The notes under the pieces: generated by a model
The model's database searches: none
What the model was told of the DNA's origin: nothing
Seen by the model: the letters and a program-made list of their open reading frames with translations, nothing else
Origin: Plantibacter auratus
Lineage (GTDB): Bacteria; Actinomycetota; Actinomycetes; Actinomycetales; Microbacteriaceae
Direction of reading: 5' to 3'
Length of the DNA stretch: 64,000 nucleotides
NCBI RefSeq assembly: GCF_050587365.1
Contig: NZ_JBOBFV010000002.1
Coordinates: forward strand, 744,001 to 808,000
In this document: positions 53,158 through 60,507 of the stretch, piece after piece
Layout: each line of letters starts with the position of its first letter
How positions within the stretch are numbered: the first letter of the stretch is position 1
Translations under genes and position numbers: made by a program

Positions 53158-54798
53158 TCAGGCCGGGCTGCGGCGGATCGAGCGACCGGGGACGGCGTGG
53201 GTGCGTCGACCGTCGGCGATGACGGCGGCCCCGTTCACGAAGACCCACGGGATGCCGGCGGCCTGCTGGCGGGGTTCGGCGAACGTCGCGCGGTCGGCGA
53301 TGGTCGCGGGGTCGAACAGGACGAGGTCGGCGACGGCTCCGACGCGGAGCACGCCGCGGTCGCTGAGACCGAGACGCGCGGCCGGACGCGAGGTGAGGTG
53401 GGCTACGGCGTCTTCCAGCCCGAGCACACCCTCCTCGCGGACGTAGTGGCCAAGGTAGCGCGGGAAGGTGCCCCAGGCACGCGGGTGTGGCTTTGCGCCG
53501 ACGAGGATCCCGTCGCTTCCGCCGGTGTGGGCCGGGTGCACCATCATCGTGCGCACGTTGGCCTCGTCGCCGACGTGCTGGAGGATGCCGGTCGCGAGCC
53601 GGTCGGCTTCGAGCAGCGCGAAGAACAGGGCCGTCGGGTCGCCCGACCACGCGTGTCCCGCATCCTCGGCGGCGATGTCGGCGACGGTCCGCCCGACGAA
53701 GCCGGCGAGCGCGGGGTTCGCGACGCCGGAGATCTCGATCGTGGCCCAGTCGGTGACGACACCGTGACAACCGTCCGTGCCGAGCACCTCGAGCTCGTAT
53801 CGGATCCGCGCACGGACGTCGTCGTCACCCAGGCGCTCGATCGTCGCGTCCGGCCCGCCGACCGCCGCCCAGCTCGGCAGCAACGCCGACAGGGTCGTCG
53901 AACCTGGCAGATAGGGATAGGTGTCGAGCGTGATGTCGACCCCGTCGGCGATGGCGGCGTCGATGAGCGCTACGAGTTCGGCGGCCCGGCCGGCGTTGAC
54001 GCCGAAGTTCATCGTCGCGTGCGTGAGGTGCAGCGCGCACCCGGAACGACGACTGATGTCGATCATCTCCGCGTACGCCTCGAGCGCGCCCTTGCCGTAC
54101 GAGCGCTGGTGCGGAGCGTAGAAGCCGCCGTGCTCCGCGACGGTGCGGCACAGCGCGACGAGCTCCTCGGTGTCGGCGAACATGCCGGGCACGTAGGTGA
54201 GGCCGGAGGACATGCCGACGGCCCCCTCCCGCAGACCCGCCGCGACGAGCTCCTGCATGCGAGCGATCTCGTCAGCGGTCGCAGCCCGGTTCTCGGTGCC
54301 GACCACGAGCATCCGGACGGAGCCCTGCGGCACGAGGTAGGCGACGTTCAGCGCGGCTCCGCGGTCGACCCGGTCGAGGTACTCGCCGACGGTCCGCCAG
54401 GCGAAGTCGACGTCGTCGGGTTGCCCGTTCCAGCCGGCGATCTGCTGCCGGACGATGGCAATCGTGCGGTCGTCCGTCGGGGCGTAGGAGAGCCCGTCCT
54501 GTCCGAGGACCTCCGTGGTGACGCCCTGCGAGACCTTGGCGAGGTGCTCGTGGTCGCGGAGGACGGCGAGGTCGGAGTGGGCGTGCATGTCGATGAAGCC
54601 AGGTGAGGCGACGAGACCCTCGGCGTCGATGATCAGGGCGTCGGCGGGCGCGTCGGCCTCGGCGGACGCCCCGATCGCGATGATGCGGCCCCGGCCGATG
54701 AGCAGCGACCCGTGCACGCTCGGTCCGCCGGTACCGTCGACGATGCGAGCGCCGCGGATGACCACCGCGCGCGCATCGTCCGTCGGTCGCGACGTCAC
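53158..54798 (-). CDS. N-acyl-D-amino-acid deacylase-like amidohydrolase
   Basis: 546 residues, amidohydrolase superfamily (D-aminoacylase subgroup). The N-terminal metal-binding motif is FIDMHAHSDLAVL, followed by QGVTTEVLGQDGLS, GLTYVPGMFADTEELVAL, HTGGSDGILVGAKPHPRAWG and the C-terminal small domain GLSDRGVLRVGAVADLVLFD. The family removes acyl groups from N-acyl-D-amino acids and, in some members, related N-acetylated compounds. GTG 54798 overlaps the aldolase stop by 4 bases (GTGA). In this operon an N-acetylated sugar acid such as N-acetyl-D-glucosaminate is a plausible substrate, though this is inference. Confidence 0.9.
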   Translation of the reverse strand: MTSRPTDDARAVVIRGARIVDGTGGPSVHGSLLIGRGRIIAIGASAEADAPADALIIDAEGLVASPGFIDMHAHSDLAVLRDHEHLAKVSQGVTTEVLGQDGLSYAPTDDRTIAIVRQQIAGWNGQPDDVDFAWRTVGEYLDRVDRGAALNVAYLVPQGSVRMLVVGTENRAATADEIARMQELVAAGLREGAVGMSSGLTYVPGMFADTEELVALCRTVAEHGGFYAPHQRSYGKGALEAYAEMIDISRRSGCALHLTHATMNFGVNAGRAAELVALIDAAIADGVDITLDTYPYLPGSTTLSALLPSWAAVGGPDATIERLGDDDVRARIRYELEVLGTDGCHGVVTDWATIEISGVANPALAGFVGRTVADIAAEDAGHAWSGDPTALFFALLEADRLATGILQHVGDEANVRTMMVHPAHTGGSDGILVGAKPHPRAWGTFPRYLGHYVREEGVLGLEDAVAHLTSRPAARLGLSDRGVLRVGAVADLVLFDPATIADRATFAEPRQQAAGIPWVFVNGAAVIADGRRTHAVPGRSIRRSPA

Positions 54799-55454
54799 GG
54801 CAGGAGGGCCGCCGTGGTGAAGGCGGTCGCGCGCTCGGTGACCCCGGCCCAATCGGCCGCGGCGACGTCGGCCGCACCGACCACGCTCGACCCCGCGGTC
54901 ACGGCGGCTGCGCCGGCCTGGATGTACTCCCGGGCGTTGCCTGCGTGCAGTCCGCCCGAGGGCACGAGCCGGAGACCCGGGAACGGGCCCTTGAGGTCCT
55001 TGAGGAAGCCGGGTCCCATGGCGGCGGCCGGGAAGATCTTCACCGCGTGGGAACCGAGCGACGCGGCGCGCATGACCTCGCTCGGCGTCATCGCACCGAG
55101 CAGGAACGGGATGCCGGCGGCGGTGGCGACCTCGGCCACCTCCTCGCTCAGACCGGGCGTGACCAGGAACTGCGCACCGCTGTCGACGGCGCGCTGCGCG
55201 GTGTCGCGGTCCACGACCGTCCCCGCGCCGATCACGGCCCCGTGGTCGCCGATCGCGTCGGCCGCGGCGCGGATGAGCGCTTCGACGCCCGGCGTGGTGA
55301 AGGTGAACTCCACACTGCGGATCCCGCCCGCGGCGAGCGCCCGGCAGAGTTCGACCGGGTCGGGGATGACGGGCACGCGGACGACGGCGATGGCGCGGTC
55401 GGCGTACAAGGCGTCGAGGGCGTGCGGCGTGGAGGGAGGGGTCGCGAGCGTCAT
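54795..55454 (-). CDS. eda: KDPG/KHG aldolase
   Basis: Cleaves 2-keto-3-deoxy-6-phosphogluconate to pyruvate and glyceraldehyde 3-phosphate. 219 residues. The catalytic Glu lies near GIRSVEFTFTTPGVEAL, the Schiff-base Lys in SHAVKIFPAAAMGP, and GAGTVVDRDTAQRAVDSGAQ and VPSGGLHAGNAREYI are family blocks. ATG 55454 follows CAGGAG by 8 bases. Placed between the PLP enzyme and the deacylase; with the divergent KDG kinase it completes conversion of KDG to central metabolites. Confidence 0.95.
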   Translation of the reverse strand: MTLATPPSTPHALDALYADRAIAVVRVPVIPDPVELCRALAAGGIRSVEFTFTTPGVEALIRAAADAIGDHGAVIGAGTVVDRDTAQRAVDSGAQFLVTPGLSEEVAEVATAAGIPFLLGAMTPSEVMRAASLGSHAVKIFPAAAMGPGFLKDLKGPFPGLRLVPSGGLHAGNAREYIQAGAAAVTAGSSVVGAADVAAADWAGVTERATAFTTAALLP

Positions 55455-55477
55455 GCGGGGCTCCTGTTCGGTTCGGC

Positions 55478-56782
55478 TCAGCCGAAGGTGGTGGTGACGG
55501 CGTCGACGGCGCTCGGTTCGGCGAGACGGACGTCGTCGATGACCACGAGGGCACGCCACTTGTCGAAGGTGGTGCACGGGTGGGAGAGGCCCAGGCGGAT
55601 GACGTCGCCGACCTCGACGTCGCTGCCGGGCGGCAGGGAGACGAAGGTGTGCTGGTCGTTCATGGCGGTGGTCGTCGCGCCCGGGAGCGGTTCGACGGTG
55701 GCGGACCCGGCGCGACGGACGCCCTGCACCTCGGGGAGCCCCTCGTCGAACGGGAAGTCGCGCTTCCCGCCGTCGACGAGCGCGAGGCCGGGCTCGGGGC
55801 GGGAGACGATCGTCGCCCAGCCGTGGATCGCGGAGCGGAAGTCGCCGGTGCCCTCGTGGCGGCCGAGCGGAGTGATGCCGCGGTAGAAGCCGTCGTCGTG
55901 GGTGACGTATGCGCCGGAGCGCAGCAGCACGTCGACGGCGCGTCCGTGAGCACCGTCGAGGTCGCGCAGTCCGGCGAGGACCTCGGCGACCACGTCGAAG
56001 TAGGCGCTGCCCCCGGCGGTCACGATGAGCGTCCGGACACGTTCGTCGTACCGGCCGCCTGCGAGGAGCGCGTCATGGAGAGTGGCGAGCGACTCCAGGT
56101 AGTCGCGGACGATCTGCAGCGAACCGTCGTCGCCGTGGTGCGCGAGGGCCCCCTCGTAGCCGCTGACGCCGGCGAGCGCGAGCTCGGGCGAGGCGACGAC
56201 GGCCTCGGCGATCTCGAGCGCGGTGGCCTGGTCCCGGGCTCCGGTGCGGCCGCCCGGCGCACCGAGTTCCACGAGCACGTGGAGGGGGCGACGGGGTGGC
56301 TGCTCGGCGAGCACGCGCGACATGATCTGCACGGCTCGGACGGAGTCGGCCCACACGACGATCTCGGCGTCCCCGCTGTCGAGGGCCCGCCCGACCGCGC
56401 GCAGGTGTTCGGGCTGCACGAGGGCGTTGGCCAGCATCACGCGGGGGATCGACCAGTCGAGCGCGACGGAGAGCTGCCACGGGGTCGCGACGGTGATGCC
56501 CCAGGCACCCGCGTCGAGCTGACGCTGCCACAGGGCTCGGTTCATCGTCGTCTTGCCGTGCGGTGCGAGGCCCACCCCTGCGTGGTCGCACCACTGCCGC
56601 ATGGTCTCGACGTTGTCGGTGACCGCCGAGCGGTCGAGCGAGACGAGCGGCGTCGTGAAGTCGGCGAGCGGCGGTCGACCGGCGAGGAACGTAGCGGCGT
56701 CGGTCCCGACGGACGCCGGCGGGAATCCCTTGAGGCTGCCGTCGAGCACGCCCAGCGCGCCGGCATCGAAGTCGTCCGTCAT
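55478..56782 (-). CDS. PLP enzyme of the D-serine dehydratase / D-threonine aldolase family
   Basis: 434 residues, alanine-racemase-type fold III. The PLP Lys is in GLAPHGKTTMNRALWQRQL (residue about 75), and the C-terminal zinc pair is in LSHPCTTFDKW (His and Cys), as in eukaryotic-type D-serine dehydratase. LVSLDRSAVTDNVETMRQWC and LVELGAPGGRTGARDQ are other conserved blocks. Members eliminate water and ammonia from, or cleave, beta-hydroxy D-amino acids; D-glucosaminate dehydratase of pseudomonads is reported to be a related PLP enzyme. First gene of the minus operon, so deamination of an aldonic amino acid to KDG is the best guess. D-serine itself is the alternative. Confidence 0.88.
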   Translation of the reverse strand: MTDDFDAGALGVLDGSLKGFPPASVGTDAATFLAGRPPLADFTTPLVSLDRSAVTDNVETMRQWCDHAGVGLAPHGKTTMNRALWQRQLDAGAWGITVATPWQLSVALDWSIPRVMLANALVQPEHLRAVGRALDSGDAEIVVWADSVRAVQIMSRVLAEQPPRRPLHVLVELGAPGGRTGARDQATALEIAEAVVASPELALAGVSGYEGALAHHGDDGSLQIVRDYLESLATLHDALLAGGRYDERVRTLIVTAGGSAYFDVVAEVLAGLRDLDGAHGRAVDVLLRSGAYVTHDDGFYRGITPLGRHEGTGDFRSAIHGWATIVSRPEPGLALVDGGKRDFPFDEGLPEVQGVRRAGSATVEPLPGATTTAMNDQHTFVSLPPGSDVEVGDVIRLGLSHPCTTFDKWRALVVIDDVRLAEPSAVDAVTTTFG

Positions 56783-56837
56783 CGTCTCCTCGTTTCGCGA
56801 TCGAGCGCTGCACCCGCCGACGTCGTGAGCGCCTAGC

Positions 56838-56889
56838 GTTGCGCATCTTGCAACGTACATTGCATCCGGCGCTACGTCTGTTCTAGCAT
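56838..56889 (+). promoter_or_regulatory. Divergent promoter region with probable IclR operator
   Basis: Overlapping inverted repeats GTTGC-N7-GCAAC (56838-56854) and TGCAA-N6-TTGCA (56849-56864) sit on a likely + strand promoter TTGCAT (56860-56865), 18 bases, TAGCAT (56884-56889). The gap separates the PLP-enzyme operon from the KDG-kinase/IclR operon, so the IclR protein probably controls both from here. Confidence 0.65.
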
Positions 56890-56940
56890 TGCGTCCACAG
56901 GCCGTCAACCGGACCCGGCCGAGACGTGAGGGGAACCGTG

Positions 56941-57990
56941 ATGACGACGTCACCGTCCACCGTGAGCACGATCGGCGAAGCGATGGTCGTCCTCCTGCCC
57001 GAGAACCAGCTCCCGGTCGCCGAAGCCCGCGAATACCGGACGGGCGTCGGGGGCGCCGAGTTCAACGTCGCCTCCAGCCTCGCGCGTCTGGGTGTCCCCA
57101 CCCACTGGATCTCGCGCCTCGGCGACGACGGGTTCGGCGACTACATCCTCGAGACGGCCCGGCACGACGGCGTCCTCACCGACGCCGTCGAACGCGACGA
57201 CCACCGGCCCACCGGCCTCTACGTCAAGGAGACGGTCGTGAGCGGCGACGGCGACCGTCGGCCGCGGATGCACTACTACCGCAGCGAGTCCGCAGCGTCG
57301 CAGCTCGGCGCCGACACCCTGCGGCACGAGGCGACCCGGGCGGCCATCACCGCCTCCGCCATCGTGCACACCTCCGGCATCACCCCGGCGCTCTCCGACT
57401 CGACGGCGCTGCTCGTCGGCGAGCTGGGCGACGCGCTCCCCCGCGACACCGTCCTGAGCGTCGACCTCAACTTCCGGCCGCGCCTCTGGGAGCGTCGCTC
57501 GACCGCCCCGCTGCACCGCCTGCTCGACCAGGCGTCCGTCCTGTTCCTCGGCGTCGACGAAGCGGAGCTGTTCTTCGGCCACACGGAAGCCGCCCGCCTC
57601 TTCGCCGAGCTGCCGACCCTGCAGCGCATCGTGCTCAAGGACGAGGAGAACGCAGCGACCACCCTCCACCGTGACTCCGAGGCGGGCATCGAGGTGCGGT
57701 CGTTGTCGGTCGACGTCGTCGAGACCGTCGGTGCGGGCGACGCGTTCGCAGCCGGCTACCTCGCCGGCCTGGCCTCGGGTCGCTCCGACACCGCCTGCAC
57801 GCGGCTCGGCCACGCGGTCGCGGCGTCGACGCTCATCTGCCACGGCGACCGCCCCGAGCTCGTGCCCGACGCGCAGGGCGTCAGCACCATCGTCGAGGCG
57901 TCCGATGAGGAATGGGCGTCGTGGCGGATCACCGCGGACCACCCGCTGCCGTGGACCACGGTCGGCGCGCACGGGATGATCGACGCATGA
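56941..57990 (+). CDS. kdgK: 2-keto-3-deoxygluconate kinase, PfkB family
   Basis: 349-residue ribokinase-fold sugar kinase. The first signature region is YRTGVGGAEFNVASSLARLG and the second, with catalytic Asp, is VETVGAGDAFAAGYLAGLAS. LDLNFRPRLWE-like VDLNFRPRLWERR is typical of KDG kinases, which phosphorylate KDG to KDPG. ATG 56941 follows GAGGGGA by 7 bases; GTG 56926 and 56938 are possible but less likely. It overlaps iclR by 4 bases and faces the operon holding KDPG aldolase, the next step. Confidence 0.92.
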   Translation: MTTSPSTVSTIGEAMVVLLPENQLPVAEAREYRTGVGGAEFNVASSLARLGVPTHWISRLGDDGFGDYILETARHDGVLTDAVERDDHRPTGLYVKETVVSGDGDRRPRMHYYRSESAASQLGADTLRHEATRAAITASAIVHTSGITPALSDSTALLVGELGDALPRDTVLSVDLNFRPRLWERRSTAPLHRLLDQASVLFLGVDEAELFFGHTEAARLFAELPTLQRIVLKDEENAATTLHRDSEAGIEVRSLSVDVVETVGAGDAFAAGYLAGLASGRSDTACTRLGHAVAASTLICHGDRPELVPDAQGVSTIVEASDEEWASWRITADHPLPWTTVGAHGMIDA

Positions 57991-58760
57991 GTCAATCGCT
58001 GTCCCGGGCCCTCGACCTCCTCCGCGAGATCGTCTCGGGCACCAACTCCCTCGACGCGCTCGCGGCGACGGCCGGCGTGCACAAGACCACGGTGCTGCGT
58101 CTGCTCAACACGCTCGAGGAGCACGGCTTCGTCACGCGCGACGCGTCGTTCCGATACCACCTCGGGCGGGCGATGTTCGAGCTGACCCAGACCGCGCTCG
58201 ACGAGCAGGACGTCCGCGGGGTCGCCGCTCCGCACATCCGGGCGCTCGGGGCGGCCACGGGCCAGACGGTGCACCTCGCCGCCTACGAGGGGGGCTCCGT
58301 CTTCTACATCGACAAGGTCGAGTCCCGTCAGCCCCTCCGCATGTACTCGCGTGTCGGCCTGCCCGCCTCCCTGTACGCGACCGGGGTCGCGAAGGTCCTC
58401 CTCGGTGGACTCGACGAGGCGGAGCGTCGACGCGTCGTCACCGGCATCGTCTTCGAACGGTACACCGACAAGACCATCACCGACGCCGACGCCCTGCTCG
58501 CCGAGATCGAGCGTTCGACCGAACGCGGATGGGCCGAGGACCACGAGGAGCACGAGAGCTTCATGAACTGCGTGGCCGCGCCGGTCTTCGGGCCCGACGG
58601 CCGGGTCACCGCGGCGGTGTCGATCTCGGTCCCGACGATGGTCCTCCCGCACAGCGGCGTCCGCGCCCTCCTGCCGCAGCTCCTCGCCACCACGACCGCG
58701 ATCTCCGCCGAGCTCGGCTACGCACCGCCGGCGCCCGCTGAGGCCCCCGCGACCGCCTGA
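57987..58760 (+). CDS. IclR-family regulator
   Basis: 257 residues. Winged helix-turn-helix at about 5-65 (LDALAATAGVHKTTVLRLLN, TLEEHGFVTRDA), then the IclR effector domain (HIRALGAATGQTVHLAAYEG, AKVLLGGLDEAERR, GWAEDHEEHESFMNCVAAPV). KdgR-type IclR proteins sense KDG, and the position next to KDG kinase fits such a sensor. Translationally coupled to kdgK. Its TGA stop is part of the first unit of a 23-bp tandem repeat. Confidence 0.94.
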   Translation: MSQSLSRALDLLREIVSGTNSLDALAATAGVHKTTVLRLLNTLEEHGFVTRDASFRYHLGRAMFELTQTALDEQDVRGVAAPHIRALGAATGQTVHLAAYEGGSVFYIDKVESRQPLRMYSRVGLPASLYATGVAKVLLGGLDEAERRRVVTGIVFERYTDKTITDADALLAEIERSTERGWAEDHEEHESFMNCVAAPVFGPDGRVTAAVSISVPTMVLPHSGVRALLPQLLATTTAISAELGYAPPAPAEAPATA

Positions 58761-58866
58761 GCTCCCGCCCCTCCCGTCCCTGAGCTCCCGCCCCTCCCGT
58801 CCCTGAGCCCCCGCCGACCTCGGCCCCTGAGCCCCACCATCCGGTCCCTGAGCTTGTCGAAGGGCC
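58758..58866. repeat. 23-bp tandem duplication plus dispersed CCTGAGCTTGTCGAAGG repeat
   Basis: A 23-bp unit (TGAGCTCCCGCCCCTCCCGT plus CCC) occurs at 58758-58780 and again at 58781-58803; the first copy begins with the iclR stop codon. Partial copies follow, and a full copy of the dispersed repeat family lies at 58841-58866. Confidence 0.85.
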
Positions 58867-58888
58867 ACCAACCGAAGGACACACCCCC

Positions 58889-59293
58889 ATGACCGACCGC
58901 ACCGCCATCTCCACCACCGACGCCCCGGCTCCCGCGCACACCTTCTCCCAGGGCGTCCGCAAGGGCAACTTCGTCCAGGTCTCCGGCCAGGGCCCCGTCG
59001 ACCCCGCGACGAACGAGTACCTGTTCCCGGGCGACGTCGCCGCGCAGACCACCCGCACGCTGCAGAACGTCGAGGCGATCCTCGCGGCCGGCGGCGCGAC
59101 CTTCGACGACGTCATGATGCTGCGCGTCTACCTCACGAAGCGCGAGGACTTCGCGATCATGAACGACGCCTACGGCGAGTTCGTCGGCTCGCGCGTGCAG
59201 GGTGGCGTGCTGCCGTCCCGGACCACGGTCTTCACCGGCCTGCCGCGCGAGGAGATGCTCGTCGAGATCGACGCCATCGCGATCGTCGACTGA
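58889..59293 (+). CDS. ridA: RidA/YjgF-family enamine/imine deaminase
   Basis: 134 residues. Family marks are SQGVRKGNFVQVSGQGPVDP, RTLQNVEAILAAGGATFDDV and the C-terminal catalytic Arg in LPSRTTVFTGLP with Glu in MLVEIDAIAIVD. RidA hydrolyses reactive enamines and imines released by PLP dehydratases. Its place in a cluster with a D-serine-dehydratase-like PLP enzyme is therefore functionally sensible. It is separated from iclR by 128 bases of repeats, so coexpression is likely but not certain. Confidence 0.93.
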   Translation: MTDRTAISTTDAPAPAHTFSQGVRKGNFVQVSGQGPVDPATNEYLFPGDVAAQTTRTLQNVEAILAAGGATFDDVMMLRVYLTKREDFAIMNDAYGEFVGSRVQGGVLPSRTTVFTGLPREEMLVEIDAIAIVD

Positions 59294-59300
59294 CGCAGGC

Positions 59301-59324
59301 CGTTCGCCCGTTTCTGGGCGAACG
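59301..59324 (+). terminator. 9-bp hairpin terminator after ridA
   Basis: CGTTCGCCC (59301-59309), loop GTTTCT, GGGCGAACG (59316-59324). Arms and loop are the same as in the first hairpin at 7651-7670. Confidence 0.75.
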
Positions 59325-59359
59325 AACACGCCTCGTCGGAGGCTGGTAGCGTGGTGCGC

Positions 59360-59496
59360 GATAGCGCCTAGGGTTCCGGAGCGACAGCTCGACTGGTCCG
59401 AGCGGCGCCACGGTCGGCGGCCAGCCGACGACCGTCATCTGACAGGACAAAAGCCCGGAGGACCCTGATCGTCGCGCCCGCGAGGATCGGAAGGGT
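59360..59496 (+). promoter_or_regulatory. ykkC-class (guanidine-I type) riboswitch with translational expression platform
   Basis: The conserved ykkC aptamer strings appear in order: CTAGGGTTCCG (59368-59378), a short hairpin (GAGCGACAGCTC), GACTGGTCCGAG (59391-59402), CACGGTCGGC with a variable stem, and GGACAAAAGCCCGGAGGA (59445-59462). The expression platform follows: ACCCT-GATC (59462-59470) can pair with GATC (59485-59488) and AGGGT (59492-59496), hiding the ribosome site GGAAGGG (59489-59495) of the transporter gene. The aptamer's 3' end overlaps this anti-ribosome-site strand, so ligand binding should free the site. Guanidine is the expected ligand; the ppGpp, PRPP and ADP variants of ykkC RNA differ at few bases and are not strictly excluded. 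Confidence 0.87.
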
Positions 59497-59501
59497 CTCA
59501 C

Positions 59502-60392
59502 GTGTCTCTGCTCGCCGTCACCATCGTCCTCGCCGCCGCGGTCTGCCATGCGGCGTGGAACATCGTCGCCCACGGCGTCAGCCGGATCGGCATGCCCTTC
59601 CTCTGGTGGGGAGCGGTGGCGAGCACCGTGTTGTGGGCGGTCGTCGTCCCGTTCACGGGCGGGCTGGGTACGGACGACCTCGTCGGCTTCGCCATCGGCG
59701 TCGTGGTCTCCGCCGTGCTGCACTACGTCTACATGCTCGTGCTGCAACGCGGCTACGCCAGCGGGCGCCTCTCCACCGTCTACGCCACGGCACGCGGCAC
59801 CGGCCCGACGATCAGCGTGATCATCGCCGTCCTCCTCCTCGGCGAGCGCCCGTCGCTGCTCGCGCTCCTCGGCGTCGCGGCGATCGTCGTCGGCGTCGTC
59901 GCGATCGGGTTCGTCGATCGCGGCAGCGACCCGTCACCGGTCGCCGTCGAGGTGCGCGCCACCCGACGACGTATCGACCCCGCGGTCGCCTTCGGGCTCC
60001 TCACCGGGGTCGCCATCGCCGCCTACACGATCTGGGACGCGCACGCCGTCCGCACGTGGGGTGCCTCCCCGGTGGCGTTCATGGTCGGCTGCACCGCGGT
60101 CGAGGTCGTGCTGTTCTCCGGTTCGCTCGGTCGCCGGGCACGCGAGCTGCCAGCGGTCCTGCGCGCTCACTGGCCGCGCATCCTCACCTTCGGAGTGCTC
60201 TCGCCGATGTCGTACATCCTCGTGCTCGTCGCCATCACCATGGCACCGGTGGCGCTCGTCGCGCCGATGCGCGAGGTGAGCGTCATCCTCGTCAGCCTGT
60301 TCGGCGCGCTCGTGCTCTGCGAGGGCCGACCCGTGCGCCGGATCGCCGCGGCGACCGTCGTCGTGATCGGCGTCGCCCTCCTCGCGGGCTGA
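59502..60392 (+). CDS. DMT-superfamily (EamA) transporter under riboswitch control
   Basis: 296 residues with ten predicted helices in two EamA halves; the first reads VTIVLAAAVCHAAWNIVAHG and the second begins PAVAFGLLTGVAIAAYTIWD. STVYATARGTGPTISVIIAV is a typical inner-loop segment. GTG 59502 is 6 bases after GGAAGGG. The ykkC riboswitch in front suggests export of guanidine or a guanidinium compound; known guanidine exporters are mostly the smaller four-helix SMR proteins of the same superfamily, so a ten-helix version is notable. Ends at a hairpin shared with the convergent manD gene. Confidence 0.92.
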   Translation: MSLLAVTIVLAAAVCHAAWNIVAHGVSRIGMPFLWWGAVASTVLWAVVVPFTGGLGTDDLVGFAIGVVVSAVLHYVYMLVLQRGYASGRLSTVYATARGTGPTISVIIAVLLLGERPSLLALLGVAAIVVGVVAIGFVDRGSDPSPVAVEVRATRRRIDPAVAFGLLTGVAIAAYTIWDAHAVRTWGASPVAFMVGCTAVEVVLFSGSLGRRARELPAVLRAHWPRILTFGVLSPMSYILVLVAITMAPVALVAPMREVSVILVSLFGALVLCEGRPVRRIAAATVVVIGVALLAG

Positions 60393-60410
60393 CCCTGCTA
60401 CGAGGCATTC

Positions 60411-60461
60411 GTGAGTGCGCCCCTGTGACGTGAGCGCGGGCCTCCGGAGGGGCGCACTCAC
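60411..60461. terminator. 13-bp bidirectional hairpin terminator
   Basis: GTGAGTGCGCCCC (60411-60423) pairs with GGGGCGCACTCAC (60449-60461), with a 25-base loop, between the convergent DMT and manD genes. Confidence 0.78.
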
Positions 60462-60507
60462 GCCGCAGGGGCACGGTCGGGTCAGCGCACCGCGCTGGCC
60501 GCAGGGA

